Assembly: GCA_934394615.1 (NCBI GenBank)
Contig: CAKRRJ010000106.1
Coordinates: forward strand, 1-6,527
Direction: 5' to 3'
Source: an uncultured Lachnospiraceae bacterium
Lineage (GTDB): Bacteria > Bacillota > Clostridia > Lachnospirales > Lachnospiraceae
Length of the DNA stretch: 6,527 bases
The notes below the pieces were generated by a model. The model saw nothing but the letters and a program-made list of their open reading frames with translations, had not been told where the DNA came from and made no database searches. The position numbers and the translations under genes were made by a program. This document shows, piece after piece, positions 1 to 6,324 of the stretch (positions are counted from its first letter, which is position 1; every line of letters begins with the position of its first letter).

Positions 1-729
1 CTCATGACTACCAACTGCATCGTCCCGCCGAAGGACAGCTATAAAGACCGCCTCTACACCACCGGCGCAGCCGGATATCCGGGCTGTAAGCATATCACCG
101 GTGAGATTGGCGAAGAGAAAGATTTTTCTGAAATCATTGAGCAGGCAAAGCACTGCGCGGCTCCGACCGAGATTGAGCAGGGAGAGATCCTGGGCGGCTT
201 TGCCCACAACCAGGTACTGGCCCTGGCTGATTCCATTGTGGACGCGGTAAAATCCGGTGCCATCAAAAAATTTGTAGTTATGGCAGGCTGCGATGGACGG
301 GCAAAATCCAGAAACTACTACACCGACTTTGCCAAGGCTCTGCCGAAGGATGCCGTCATCCTCACAGCAGGCTGCGCGAAATACAAATACAACAAGCTGG
401 ACCTGGGTGATATCGGCGGCATCCCGAGAGTTCTCGATGCCGGACAGTGCAACGACTCCTACTCTCTGGCTGTCATTGCGCTGAAATTAAAGGAAGTCTT
501 CGGTCTGGATGACATCAACGACCTGCCGATCGTCTACAACATCGCGTGGTATGAGCAGAAAGCCGTCATTGTCCTGCTGGCCCTGTTATACCTCGGCGTG
601 AAAAATATCCACCTGGGACCGACCCTTCCGGCCTTCTTATCCCCTAATGTGGCGAAGGTACTAGTGGAAAACTTCGGCATCGCTGGAATCGGAACTGTGG
701 AGGATGACCTGAAACTTTTCTTCGAGTAA
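1..729 (+). CDS. hcp: Hybrid cluster protein (hydroxylamine reductase / NO reductase), C-terminal part
   Basis: Hcp is a cytoplasmic Fe-S enzyme with a hybrid 4Fe-2S-2O cluster. It was first called hydroxylamine reductase and is now linked to nitric oxide reduction and nitrosative stress. The reading frame is open from base 1 (a Leu codon before ATG at 4), so the visible 242 codons are the C-terminal part of a protein usually of about 530-550 residues; the ATG at 4 is internal. Counting from that Met, hybrid-cluster ligands are visible: Cys5 in TTNC, Cys96 in AGCDGR (the persulfide cysteine), Cys124 in AGCAKY, Cys149 in GQCND, and Glu184 and Lys186 in WYEQK. The spacings 28, 25, 35 and 2 match those I know for the Desulfovibrio vulgaris enzyme (406, 434, 459, 494, 496). 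The C-terminus is intact and ends LKLFFE. The N-terminal Fe-S motif and remaining ligands lie outside the window. It is convergent with the minus-strand operon and functionally unrelated to it as far as can be seen. Confidence 0.96.
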   Translation, partial: LMTTNCIVPPKDSYKDRLYTTGAAGYPGCKHITGEIGEEKDFSEIIEQAKHCAAPTEIEQGEILGGFAHNQVLALADSIVDAVKSGAIKKFVVMAGCDGRAKSRNYYTDFAKALPKDAVILTAGCAKYKYNKLDLGDIGGIPRVLDAGQCNDSYSLAVIALKLKEVFGLDDINDLPIVYNIAWYEQKAVIVLLALLYLGVKNIHLGPTLPAFLSPNVAKVLVENFGIAGIGTVEDDLKLFFE

Positions 730-779
730 TTCCAGTCCCGCCATGGAGCACAAAGCCCAGAAGAGCTGTGCACAAAAGC

Positions 780-875
780 GGCAGCATCACTGCCCTCTGC
801 CACTGCGATCGCGCAGTCCGCCTCCCGCATGGCAAGAAGGTCATTCACGCCGTCTCCGGTCATGGCCACATGATG
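780..875 (-). pseudogene. Remnant of a cation-transporting P-type ATPase (P-domain hinge motif)
   Basis: Thirty-two minus-strand codons read HHVAMTGDGVNDLLAM, then READCAIAVAEGSDAA. This is the TGDGxND hinge of the phosphorylation domain of P-type ATPases and the stretch right after it, where the GDGxND aspartates bind Mg2+. Intact enzymes have about 700-900 residues. Here the match starts right beside a hairpin (875-904) and stops after SDAA. The frame stays open beyond that, into the 3' end of hcp on the opposite strand, but no longer resembles an ATPase. A neighbouring frame has a short hydrophobic run (LPLLCTALLGFVLHGG, about 735-780) that might be a second, frameshifted scrap of a membrane segment, but this is weak. 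The piece has no start, ATP-binding domain or membrane domain and cannot be functional. The conserved motif suggests fairly recent deletion of an ATPase gene that once lay between hcp and the mscS operon. Confidence 0.75.
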
Positions 876-904
876 GGGCTGCCGCACGTTAGTGCGACAG
901 CCCC
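875..904. terminator. Strong hairpin between convergent hcp and mscS, T-tract missing
   Basis: GGGGCTG (875-881) pairs with CAGCCCC (898-904) and CGCAC (883-887) with GTGCG (892-896). There is one C-A mismatch and a GTTA loop, giving 12 base pairs in a 30-nt element. It lies 145 bp past the hcp stop and 66 bp past the mscS stop, where a shared bidirectional terminator would be expected, and its GC-rich stem has that shape. However, neither side carries a T run (plus side TAAAGAAA, minus side ATCATG), so by strict criteria it is not an intrinsic terminator. It may be a terminator whose flank was replaced when the ATPase fragment was joined to it, or an mRNA 3'-end stabiliser. Confidence 0.45.
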
Positions 905-970
905 TAAAGAAACACTGGGTAAATTCTAAACAATTGTTAAACTTTTTTGCAGCAAAGCCCTTTGCCGGAA

Positions 971-1915
971 TTATTCCGCGGTGTGGCGGATGTTGATGTC
1001 CATCTGGTTGAATGGAATCTCAATGCCGTTCGCGTCAAAGGCTTCCTTGATCTCTTCCAGAATATCCCAGCGCACTTGCCAGTAATTTTCTGTATTCGTC
1101 CAGCCGCGGCCGCCGATCATCACGGCGCTGTCGGCCAGCTCATCCACATACACGGTAATTCCGTCTTCTGCCAGAACCAGCGGATGGTTCTCATACACAC
1201 GCCGGATCAGCTCTTTTGCTTTTTTGATGTCAGAACTGTAGCCGATTCCTACTACAACATCCACCCGGCGTTTTTCCTGCGCAGTCACATTGATGACGGT
1301 ACTGTTGGAAAGGTCACCATTGGGAATGGTAATCTTTTTATTGTCTACCGTAATGATGGTCGTATAAGCCAGTCCAATACTCTGCACAGTTCCCTCATAT
1401 CCGCCGCTCACGATATAATCGTGAACACCAAATGGGCGGAGCATCATTAAAAGGATGCCGCCTGCCACATTTGCCAAACTGCCCTGTAAAGACAGGCCAA
1501 CGGCCAGACCGGCAGAACCAAGCAGCGCGATGATAGATGCCGATGGAATACCGATCTTATCTGCCGCAATAAAGATGGCCAGCGCGTAAATGCAGGCGTC
1601 GGCTACCGAGATCAGAAAACGGCTGATACTCGGATCCATGTTCATGCGCTCAAAGGTTTTATGTAAAAATTTCCGTACCGCATGGACAATGCGGTTTCCG
1701 ATCACCAGAATCAGAATGGCAACCGCCAGGCGGTAGCCAAAACTCATGAGCCCTGGCAGCCAGCTCTTTAACGTCTCCAGAATCACGTTCGGTTTTAAGT
1801 TCTGTAAATCCTCATGAACCTCCTCTGCCACTGCCTTGGTTTCTTCCAACACGGTGGACAGATCCGCGTCCGTTTCCGATGCTGTCAGAAGCATCAGCTT
1901 CGTTAAAAACATCAT
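971..1915 (-). CDS. MscS-family small-conductance mechanosensitive channel
   Basis: This is an integral membrane protein of 314 residues (E. coli MscS has 286); homologues form a heptameric channel that opens under membrane tension and releases solutes on hypo-osmotic shock. Residues 1-50 are a polar, acidic lead-in. TM1 is about 55-80 and TM2 about 98-120. The pore helix TM3 spans about 124-162, with the diagnostic GSAGLAVGLSLQGSLANVAG and LRPF; Gly145 in LQGS sits where TM3 kinks in E. coli MscS. The beta domain follows (GTVQSIG to TIPNGDLSN, about 175-205). The alpha/beta domain ends with GRGWTNTENYWQVRWDI and PFNQMDINI, close to the E. coli C-terminus. The first of two adjacent ATGs is favoured: GAGAGGG at 1925-1931 lies 9 nt upstream, inside the last codons of the AAA+ gene, which ends 6 nt before. 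That implies co-transcription and probable translational coupling. It is the last gene of the operon. Confidence 0.95.
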   Translation of the reverse strand: MMFLTKLMLLTASETDADLSTVLEETKAVAEEVHEDLQNLKPNVILETLKSWLPGLMSFGYRLAVAILILVIGNRIVHAVRKFLHKTFERMNMDPSISRFLISVADACIYALAIFIAADKIGIPSASIIALLGSAGLAVGLSLQGSLANVAGGILLMMLRPFGVHDYIVSGGYEGTVQSIGLAYTTIITVDNKKITIPNGDLSNSTVINVTAQEKRRVDVVVGIGYSSDIKKAKELIRRVYENHPLVLAEDGITVYVDELADSAVMIGGRGWTNTENYWQVRWDILEEIKEAFDANGIEIPFNQMDINIRHTAE

Positions 1916-1921
1916 GTCTTA

Positions 1922-3469
1922 TTACCCTCTCTTTTTCAGTAGTTCTTCAATTGATTCTTCCTCCTGGGAAAACAGGAGGTCACGGTTGTACTGGTAATAC
2001 CGCTCACACTCATAGTCCTGCAGGAAATGAACACTGTATGCGCCCGTATTTAGCTCTGTCACAAACAGGACCAGTTCCTGGCTTCCCGCAAAAGCCGCTT
2101 CCATAAAGTCAAAAGCATGCTCCAGCGCAGCACCTGCCTCATCGAACAGGTCTTCATAGTGGTCGCTGTCCGCACCAAAACGCTCCCGCAGAAGGTCAAA
2201 CCCTTCCTCCCAGTCTGTGATTCCGCTCTTAAGCAGCGCCATGCGGTCTTCCTCCATCTTCGCGCTCACCGCCCGGTATGTGCGAAGATGGACGCGGGAT
2301 AAAAGGCTGTTTTCCAGAAGGCGTGACCATTCCGCATGGAAATTCTCTGCAAGAGCAGACAGTGCGTCCGCAAGGGCACTGCCGGTTCCGGCATTTACAT
2401 CTGCCTGGTCATGCGCCCCTGCCGCTGAAGCCTCCTCACTCTGCAGTTTCTTCATCTGTTCCATCCGCAGGCTCATCATCTCTTCCATGCGGATGACATT
2501 CCGGAATTTCTCATTCAGGCCAGACAACAACAGGCTCACCACACTGATGCGCTCGTCGAAAGACGCGCGCTGCAGCTTGTCCACCGCTGTCTCAGAAATA
2601 TGTCCTTCCAGAACCTGCTCCACCTGATAGTCATCGCGGTATTTATAGTAGAGTTCCAGATAATTTGCAAAGTCCTTCGCAATCTTCGGAAACTGAAGAT
2701 ACTCACCCACCAGCTCCCGGTCCATCTTCCGCTCCTGCTTTTCGTAAATCCAGATGAGCTCGGAGAGATCTTCCCAGCCTCGCGGCGTCACGAAACGCTT
2801 GCCATCCACCGTTGTCTCAATCTGGCAGAAATTCTGCGGACGGACATTTAAATAAGAGAGAATGGACGGATGCATGCCTGCGGTCTTCGCGTACTCTTTC
2901 CAGACAGTTAAGTCCGGCTCCACATCAATCCGGCGGATACGGTCCATGGTAACGATATCAAACTCCCGCACGGACTTGTTGTACTCCGGCGGATTCCCTG
3001 CAGCCACAATGATCCATCCCTCCGGAATTTTGTGGTTGCCAAAGGCCTTGCCCTGCAAAAACTGCAGCATAGTCGGCGCCAGAGTCTCTGACACGCAGTT
3101 AATCTCATCGATGAACAGAATACCCTCCGGCATTCCGCTCTTTTCAATCCAGTCATACACCGATGCCACGATCTCGCTCATGGTATATTCCGTCACGGCG
3201 TACTCTTTGCCGCCGTACATTTTATGCTCAATAAACGGCAGACCCACCGCGCTCTGACGGGTGTGATGGGTGATGGTGTAAGCCACCAGGCCGATCTGGC
3301 ACTCCTGCGCCACCTGCTCCATGATCTGGGTCTTGCCGATTCCAGGCGGTCCGATCAGAAGCATGGGACGCTGGCGGATGGACGGGATCTCATAAGTCCC
3401 AAACTCATCCTTTGCCAGATACGCTGCTACCGTATCCTTAATTTCCTGTTTTGCACGTTTGATGTTCAT
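1922..3469 (-). CDS. MoxR-type AAA+ ATPase with long C-terminal helical extension
   Basis: This predicted cytoplasmic ATPase has 515 residues if started at the ATG at 3469 (MNIKRAKQEI). Walker A GPPGIGKT is at about 40-47, Walker B ILFIDE at 117-122, the sensor-1 Asn in AAGNPP at about 159, arginine-finger candidates in MDRIRRI at about 177-180, and a sensor-2 Arg in TPRGW at about 230. MoxR ATPases work with a VWA protein to remodel or activate clients. The partner is encoded directly upstream. Typical MoxR proteins have about 300-350 residues. Here residues from about 300 to the end add a charged helical region, with an Ala-rich low-complexity linker around 345-375, that I do not recognise. 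RavA of E. coli is similarly long, but its LARA domain is not evident. An alternative GTG start at 3502 would add 11 residues and overlap the preceding stop by 4 nt (GTGA). It has no clear Shine-Dalgarno, whereas AAGGAAG lies about 14 nt before the ATG, which is rather far. The start is therefore uncertain. Confidence 0.93.
   Translation of the reverse strand: MNIKRAKQEIKDTVAAYLAKDEFGTYEIPSIRQRPMLLIGPPGIGKTQIMEQVAQECQIGLVAYTITHHTRQSAVGLPFIEHKMYGGKEYAVTEYTMSEIVASVYDWIEKSGMPEGILFIDEINCVSETLAPTMLQFLQGKAFGNHKIPEGWIIVAAGNPPEYNKSVREFDIVTMDRIRRIDVEPDLTVWKEYAKTAGMHPSILSYLNVRPQNFCQIETTVDGKRFVTPRGWEDLSELIWIYEKQERKMDRELVGEYLQFPKIAKDFANYLELYYKYRDDYQVEQVLEGHISETAVDKLQRASFDERISVVSLLLSGLNEKFRNVIRMEEMMSLRMEQMKKLQSEEASAAGAHDQADVNAGTGSALADALSALAENFHAEWSRLLENSLLSRVHLRTYRAVSAKMEEDRMALLKSGITDWEEGFDLLRERFGADSDHYEDLFDEAGAALEHAFDFMEAAFAGSQELVLFVTELNTGAYSVHFLQDYECERYYQYNRDLLFSQEEESIEELLKKRG
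1925..1931 (-). promoter_or_regulatory. Shine-Dalgarno site for mscS inside the end of the AAA+ gene
   Basis: GAGAGGG on the minus strand overlaps the last codons (Lys-Arg-Gly) of the AAA+ gene and lies 9 nt before the first mscS ATG (1915), 12 nt before the second. It supports the first ATG and suggests coupled translation of the ATPase and the channel. Confidence 0.65.
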
Positions 3470-3498
3470 ATGATTCTTTGTTTCTTCCTTTCCAGTTT

Positions 3499-4902
3499 TC
3501 ACTGTCTCTGTGTCTCTGCATGTTTTTCCGGTTTCTCCAGCGACTGCTGAAGGGACTGTGCTCCATCCGGCTTCGCAGCTGTATTCTCCAGAAGTTGCTC
3601 CGGCTCAATAATAAGCTTCATTGCCCAGGCCGGAACCGAAATATCCGTATACTGGTCTTTCAGAAAGACGAACGCGGTGTCATACACCGGACGCTTTACC
3701 GGATAAATGCCCTCGCCGTCTGTGAAATACAAAAGACCCTTCAGCCTGTGGAATGCCCCCTGCCGGATCAGTCCGTTCACATATTCAAACGCCGGACGGA
3801 AATCCGTGCCGCCCTGACCGATGATGGTAAAGTCCCGCATGTAGGCTTCCATCTCTTCCCGGTTTGTGATGAGCCGGTCCTGCTGCACCTGCTCATCGCA
3901 CTGAATAATGTGGATGTTGGTCTTCTTAAAATAGCTGTCCGACTGGCAGAGCACATCGTAGGTTTCCTCCAGAAAACGCCGCACCAGATCACCGGAACAG
4001 GACATGGAGGTGTCGATCACCACTGCAAAATCCTCGATCCGGCTGACTTCTTTGGATTCCAATGGTTCCACCAGCGGCATATTTCCATAAAGGGAAAGAC
4101 CATAGGTGTAAAAAATATAGTCAAAGGAATCTGGGTCTACCTGCATTTCCTCCCGCAGCACCGAAAAACGCTGTAAAAACCTGCGGTAATCGTAGCGCTC
4201 CCTGTTTTCCACCTGAACCTGTTCCAGCATGCTCCGGTTTTCTTCGTCCTGCTGGTTTCCCATGGTCTCCATCTCCGTTTGCACCTTTTCCCGGTTATTG
4301 CTCCACTGGGTCTGGCGTACCATTGGTGTTTTCGGGGAATCTTCCGGCAGTTCCCAATAACTGTGATCATCCACCAGAAACTCCGCCGCCAGACGCTCCA
4401 GCCGCCTCGGCTCCAGACTTTCCTCTTTTAACACACGGTATACACCCTCGGCATTTAATACCGTCAGCTTGCCGCGCAGCCGCCCGTACCAGTCCCGGCG
4501 AAATGGTGTCGGTGCCACGCGAATGCATTTCACATACATGTCATCCAGAATCGACTCCACTGCAATGTCACAGGCCAGGTTCCACAGATCCGTCTCCCGC
4601 TTTCCCCGGGTATCCATGTGGCAGAACAGGCAGTGCAGCACCATATGAAGATACGCACGGTTCACATGCACACGTCCACGCTGGTACAAGTCGCAGACAT
4701 AATCCGGATGGTAGTAAATCACAAATCCGTCTGTTCCCACGCCGCGGCAGTTCGGATCTGCCTCAAACCCCAGAGAGCTTAAGGAAAGATCCAGATAACG
4801 CATATTCAGATACAGTTCATTTCTGGCATTGCGAAAGATCCGCGTGCAGAGTTCCACCATATTCAGTTCTTCTAACTGTCTGTGTCTGGTTGGATCGATC
4901 AT
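3499..4902 (-). CDS. DUF2201-type VWA protein with metallopeptidase-like N-terminal domain, MoxR partner
   Basis: This 467-residue protein has no signal peptide or membrane segment. The N-terminal half resembles the putative metallopeptidase domain found with VWA-like domains in DUF2201 proteins: H86-MVL-H90-CLFC-H95, then WNLACD with Asp112 as a possible further ligand, and the family-like DDHSYWE at about 178-184. The catalytic Glu of HExxH is replaced by Met87, so hydrolysis is doubtful although metal binding remains possible. Residues about 205-255 are charged and probably helical. The VWA domain begins near 290 with a full MIDAS: DTSMS (Asp297, Ser299, Ser301), Thr366 in GGTDF and Asp395 in FTDG. 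The C-terminal 30 residues are polar and probably disordered. It precedes the MoxR gene, the reverse of the common ATPase-then-VWA order. The start at 4902 has AAGGGAG about 12 nt upstream, 26 bp after the previous stop; Met15 (4860) is an alternative. Confidence 0.9.
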   Translation of the reverse strand: MIDPTRHRQLEELNMVELCTRIFRNARNELYLNMRYLDLSLSSLGFEADPNCRGVGTDGFVIYYHPDYVCDLYQRGRVHVNRAYLHMVLHCLFCHMDTRGKRETDLWNLACDIAVESILDDMYVKCIRVAPTPFRRDWYGRLRGKLTVLNAEGVYRVLKEESLEPRRLERLAAEFLVDDHSYWELPEDSPKTPMVRQTQWSNNREKVQTEMETMGNQQDEENRSMLEQVQVENRERYDYRRFLQRFSVLREEMQVDPDSFDYIFYTYGLSLYGNMPLVEPLESKEVSRIEDFAVVIDTSMSCSGDLVRRFLEETYDVLCQSDSYFKKTNIHIIQCDEQVQQDRLITNREEMEAYMRDFTIIGQGGTDFRPAFEYVNGLIRQGAFHRLKGLLYFTDGEGIYPVKRPVYDTAFVFLKDQYTDISVPAWAMKLIIEPEQLLENTAAKPDGAQSLQQSLEKPEKHAETQRQ

Positions 4903-4928
4903 ATTATGTTCGCGCTCCCTTTTGTGAT

Positions 4929-6146
4929 TTATAATTCAAAACGGCGTTTTCGTTTCGGCCGCTGCGGCTCTCCTGATATTTCTGGATTGCCGGATGCGAA
5001 CTGGCTTTCATCCGTACCCTGAACGGCATCCGCAGACGGCACCGCCGCAGTCTGTACCCCGCCGATGTCCTGAACTGCACCTGCAGTCCGCAGGCGGTGC
5101 CGCCGCTCCATGAGCCAGCTCACCATCTCGGTATCGCCCGCCTCCTGTGCAAAGCTGATCAGTATGCCAAGCTGGTCTACAAGATCCACTCTAGTCTGGT
5201 TTGCATTCACCGGCTCTGCCGTCTCTGTCTCTTCTCCGATACCAGATATGTTCTGCCTGGTTTCAGTATCCTGCTCCTGCTTCACCTCATCCAGCACTTC
5301 ATCCACTAGCCACGGCAATTTACCCGGCTCCAGATTGCTCACACGGTTTCTCTGCATCCGATCCGCCTGAATCAGCAGCTTTCCCGCTGTTTTCCAGTGC
5401 TCTCTCACATATGTCAGATAATGCTCCCGGAATTTCTCCGACAATTCTCTCGGATACAGAAGACGCCCCAGCGCCAGCTCCGTCACCAGTTCCTCCTTCT
5501 CCTGTACCTGCACATGTGGGAAGAGTTCGTCGTACCCACGGTACTGAAACACCCGCCCCGCAAAACAATAGCGGTAACGATGTCCGCAGCCGTGCGTCTC
5601 AATACTGACAATGCGCGCCGGTGTGTTCTCCACCGAATCCTCGTAGTATTCCGGGAAGATCAGACGCGCCTCATTTTCGTCTGCTGTATCCTGAGAACCT
5701 GGTACTGCTGTTCTCTCTGCTGCATTCCCCAAAACCACTGCTGTTTCCTCGGACGCAGCTGCCTGCATCTGGTGAAGCTGTACCCGCAGAGTCTGGCGAA
5801 GCTCCGCTAGCATCTCCTTCAAACAGGAACGCTCTCCCGGAAACTCCGTAATATCCAGGTATTCCACCGCAGGAACACCCGCAAACAACCCGGCACCCAG
5901 ATCCAGTACCCGGCTGTAACAGTAAATTCGTTTCAACTGCTCGCATTCATAAAATCCATATGCGCCGATCTTTCTCACATACGGCGGAAGGTGAATTTCC
6001 TCCACTGCGCTGTGCGCCAGCACATAAGCCCCCAGCTCCGTCACCGGGCAGTCCTCAAACTGCTCCGGCACATAGATGACCGCCTCCGGGTTCTCTATCT
6101 TATCAATGCGGATCTCATCTTTAATCCTTGTATAAATAAAGTTCAT
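4929..6146 (-). CDS. Cytoplasmic leucine-rich-repeat (LRR_5 / BspA-like) protein, first gene of the operon
   Basis: The protein has 405 residues and no signal peptide, so unlike most BspA-like LRR proteins it should be cytoplasmic. About three LRR_5-type repeats lie at residues 35-100 (VTELGAYVLAHSAVEEIHLP, then VRKIGAYGFYECEQLKRIYC, then VLDLGAGLFAGVPAVEYLDI). An Ala/Glu-rich linker (about 110-160) follows, then an aromatic-rich segment (about 163-270) without a known name, a variable acidic linker, a short helical motif VDQLGILISFAQEAGDTEMV at about 323-342, and a basic tail ending PKRKRRFEL. The second of two in-frame ATGs (6146) is preferred: AGAGG at 6154-6158 is 7 nt upstream of it but only 1 nt from the ATG at 6152. 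The VWA gene starts 26 bp after its stop. LRRs are protein-interaction modules, so an adaptor or client-recognition role is plausible, but that is inference. Confidence 0.85.
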   Translation of the reverse strand: MNFIYTRIKDEIRIDKIENPEAVIYVPEQFEDCPVTELGAYVLAHSAVEEIHLPPYVRKIGAYGFYECEQLKRIYCYSRVLDLGAGLFAGVPAVEYLDITEFPGERSCLKEMLAELRQTLRVQLHQMQAAASEETAVVLGNAAERTAVPGSQDTADENEARLIFPEYYEDSVENTPARIVSIETHGCGHRYRYCFAGRVFQYRGYDELFPHVQVQEKEELVTELALGRLLYPRELSEKFREHYLTYVREHWKTAGKLLIQADRMQRNRVSNLEPGKLPWLVDEVLDEVKQEQDTETRQNISGIGEETETAEPVNANQTRVDLVDQLGILISFAQEAGDTEMVSWLMERRHRLRTAGAVQDIGGVQTAAVPSADAVQGTDESQFASGNPEISGEPQRPKRKRRFEL

Positions 6147-6153
6147 GGCCATG

Positions 6154-6158
6154 CCTCT
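6154..6158 (-). promoter_or_regulatory. Shine-Dalgarno site deciding the LRR gene start
   Basis: AGAGG on the minus strand lies 7 nt before the ATG at 6146 and only 1 nt before the in-frame ATG at 6152. The spacing favours the downstream ATG, so the protein begins MNFIYTRIKD rather than MAMNF. Confidence 0.6.
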
Positions 6159-6180
6159 GTTCTTGTTCTTATCCTTAACT

Positions 6181-6209
6181 ATATTAGGAAAGTTTTACGC
6201 AAAAGTAAA
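6181..6209 (-). promoter_or_regulatory. Predicted sigma-A promoter of the LRR-VWA-MoxR-MscS operon
   Basis: On the minus strand TTTACT (6204-6209) is followed after exactly 17 nt by TAATAT (6181-6186); each box matches four of six consensus bases. Transcription would start near 6173, giving a leader of roughly 27 nt before the ATG at 6146 that contains the AGAGG ribosome site. A small inverted repeat TTTAC/GTAAA (6194-6198 and 6205-6209) overlaps the -35 box and spacer and could bind a regulator, but it is short enough to be chance. No other good promoter was seen between the four genes. Confidence 0.5.
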
Positions 6210-6224
6210 GCCTTGTTTCTTACT

Positions 6225-6240
6225 TTGAGAGCGCGAGACG
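6225..6240. repeat. 16-bp direct repeat, copy A, matches tRNA-Gly 3' end
   Basis: TTGAGAGCGCGAGACG occurs here and again, identically, at 6367-6382. The second copy is the 3' end of tRNA-Gly (acceptor strand, discriminator and part of the T stem) plus five flanking bases. Copy A sits 142 bp away at the edge of a structured intergenic stretch and no tRNA can be folded from it. It may be a decayed tandem tRNA copy, an attachment-site-like duplication, or part of a repeat element. Confidence 0.8.
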
Positions 6241-6318
6241 TCGCAGAATGTCCAGTGGACGTTCGCTTTGCGACGACCGGAGTGGAACGGAGACCTCTAC
6301 GTTTCCGCCTAGCCAGGC
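6239..6318. other. Structured intergenic element with successive hairpins (possible repeat element or small RNA)
   Basis: Three stems follow each other. First, CGTCGCA (6239-6245) pairs with TGCGACG (6269-6275) around an inner stem, GAATGTCC with GGACGTTC (6246-6253 with 6257-6264; one G-T pair, triloop AGT), leaving a 4-nt bulge. Second, GGAACG (6284-6289) pairs with CGTTTCC (6300-6306), leaving one base bulged. Third, GCCT (6307-6310) pairs with AGGC (6315-6318). The tRNA terminator hairpin follows at 6325-6364. Open frames across it on both strands have no protein-like features. My unchecked recollection is that the minus-strand translation (GLRSTPVVAKRTS) recurs as spurious small hypothetical proteins in Lachnospiraceae genomes, which would fit an interspersed element. 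The folding is seen; the role is unknown. Confidence 0.45.
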
Positions 6319-6324
6319 TTGAAC

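Noticed and set aside
534..779. Continuation of the minus-strand ATPase-like frame into hcp
   Set aside because: Similarity ends after SDAA; the rest is the shadow of hcp on the opposite strand.
802..817. ACTGCG/CGCAGT hairpin containing GCGATCGC
   Set aside because: It lies inside the P-type ATPase remnant and is explained by its former coding sequence.
929..938. Palindrome AACAATTGTT between the convergent genes
   Set aside because: It is a 10-bp AT-rich palindrome downstream of both genes, so a regulatory role is unlikely and chance is enough to explain it.
947..1450. Plus-strand open frame of 167 codons opposite mscS
   Set aside because: It is a shadow of mscS, whose minus-strand translation aligns in detail with the MscS family.
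4062..4934. Plus-strand open frame of 290 codons opposite the VWA gene
   Set aside because: It is Pro/Ser-rich, lacks a ribosome site or recognisable domain, and lies antisense to a gene with a complete MIDAS motif.
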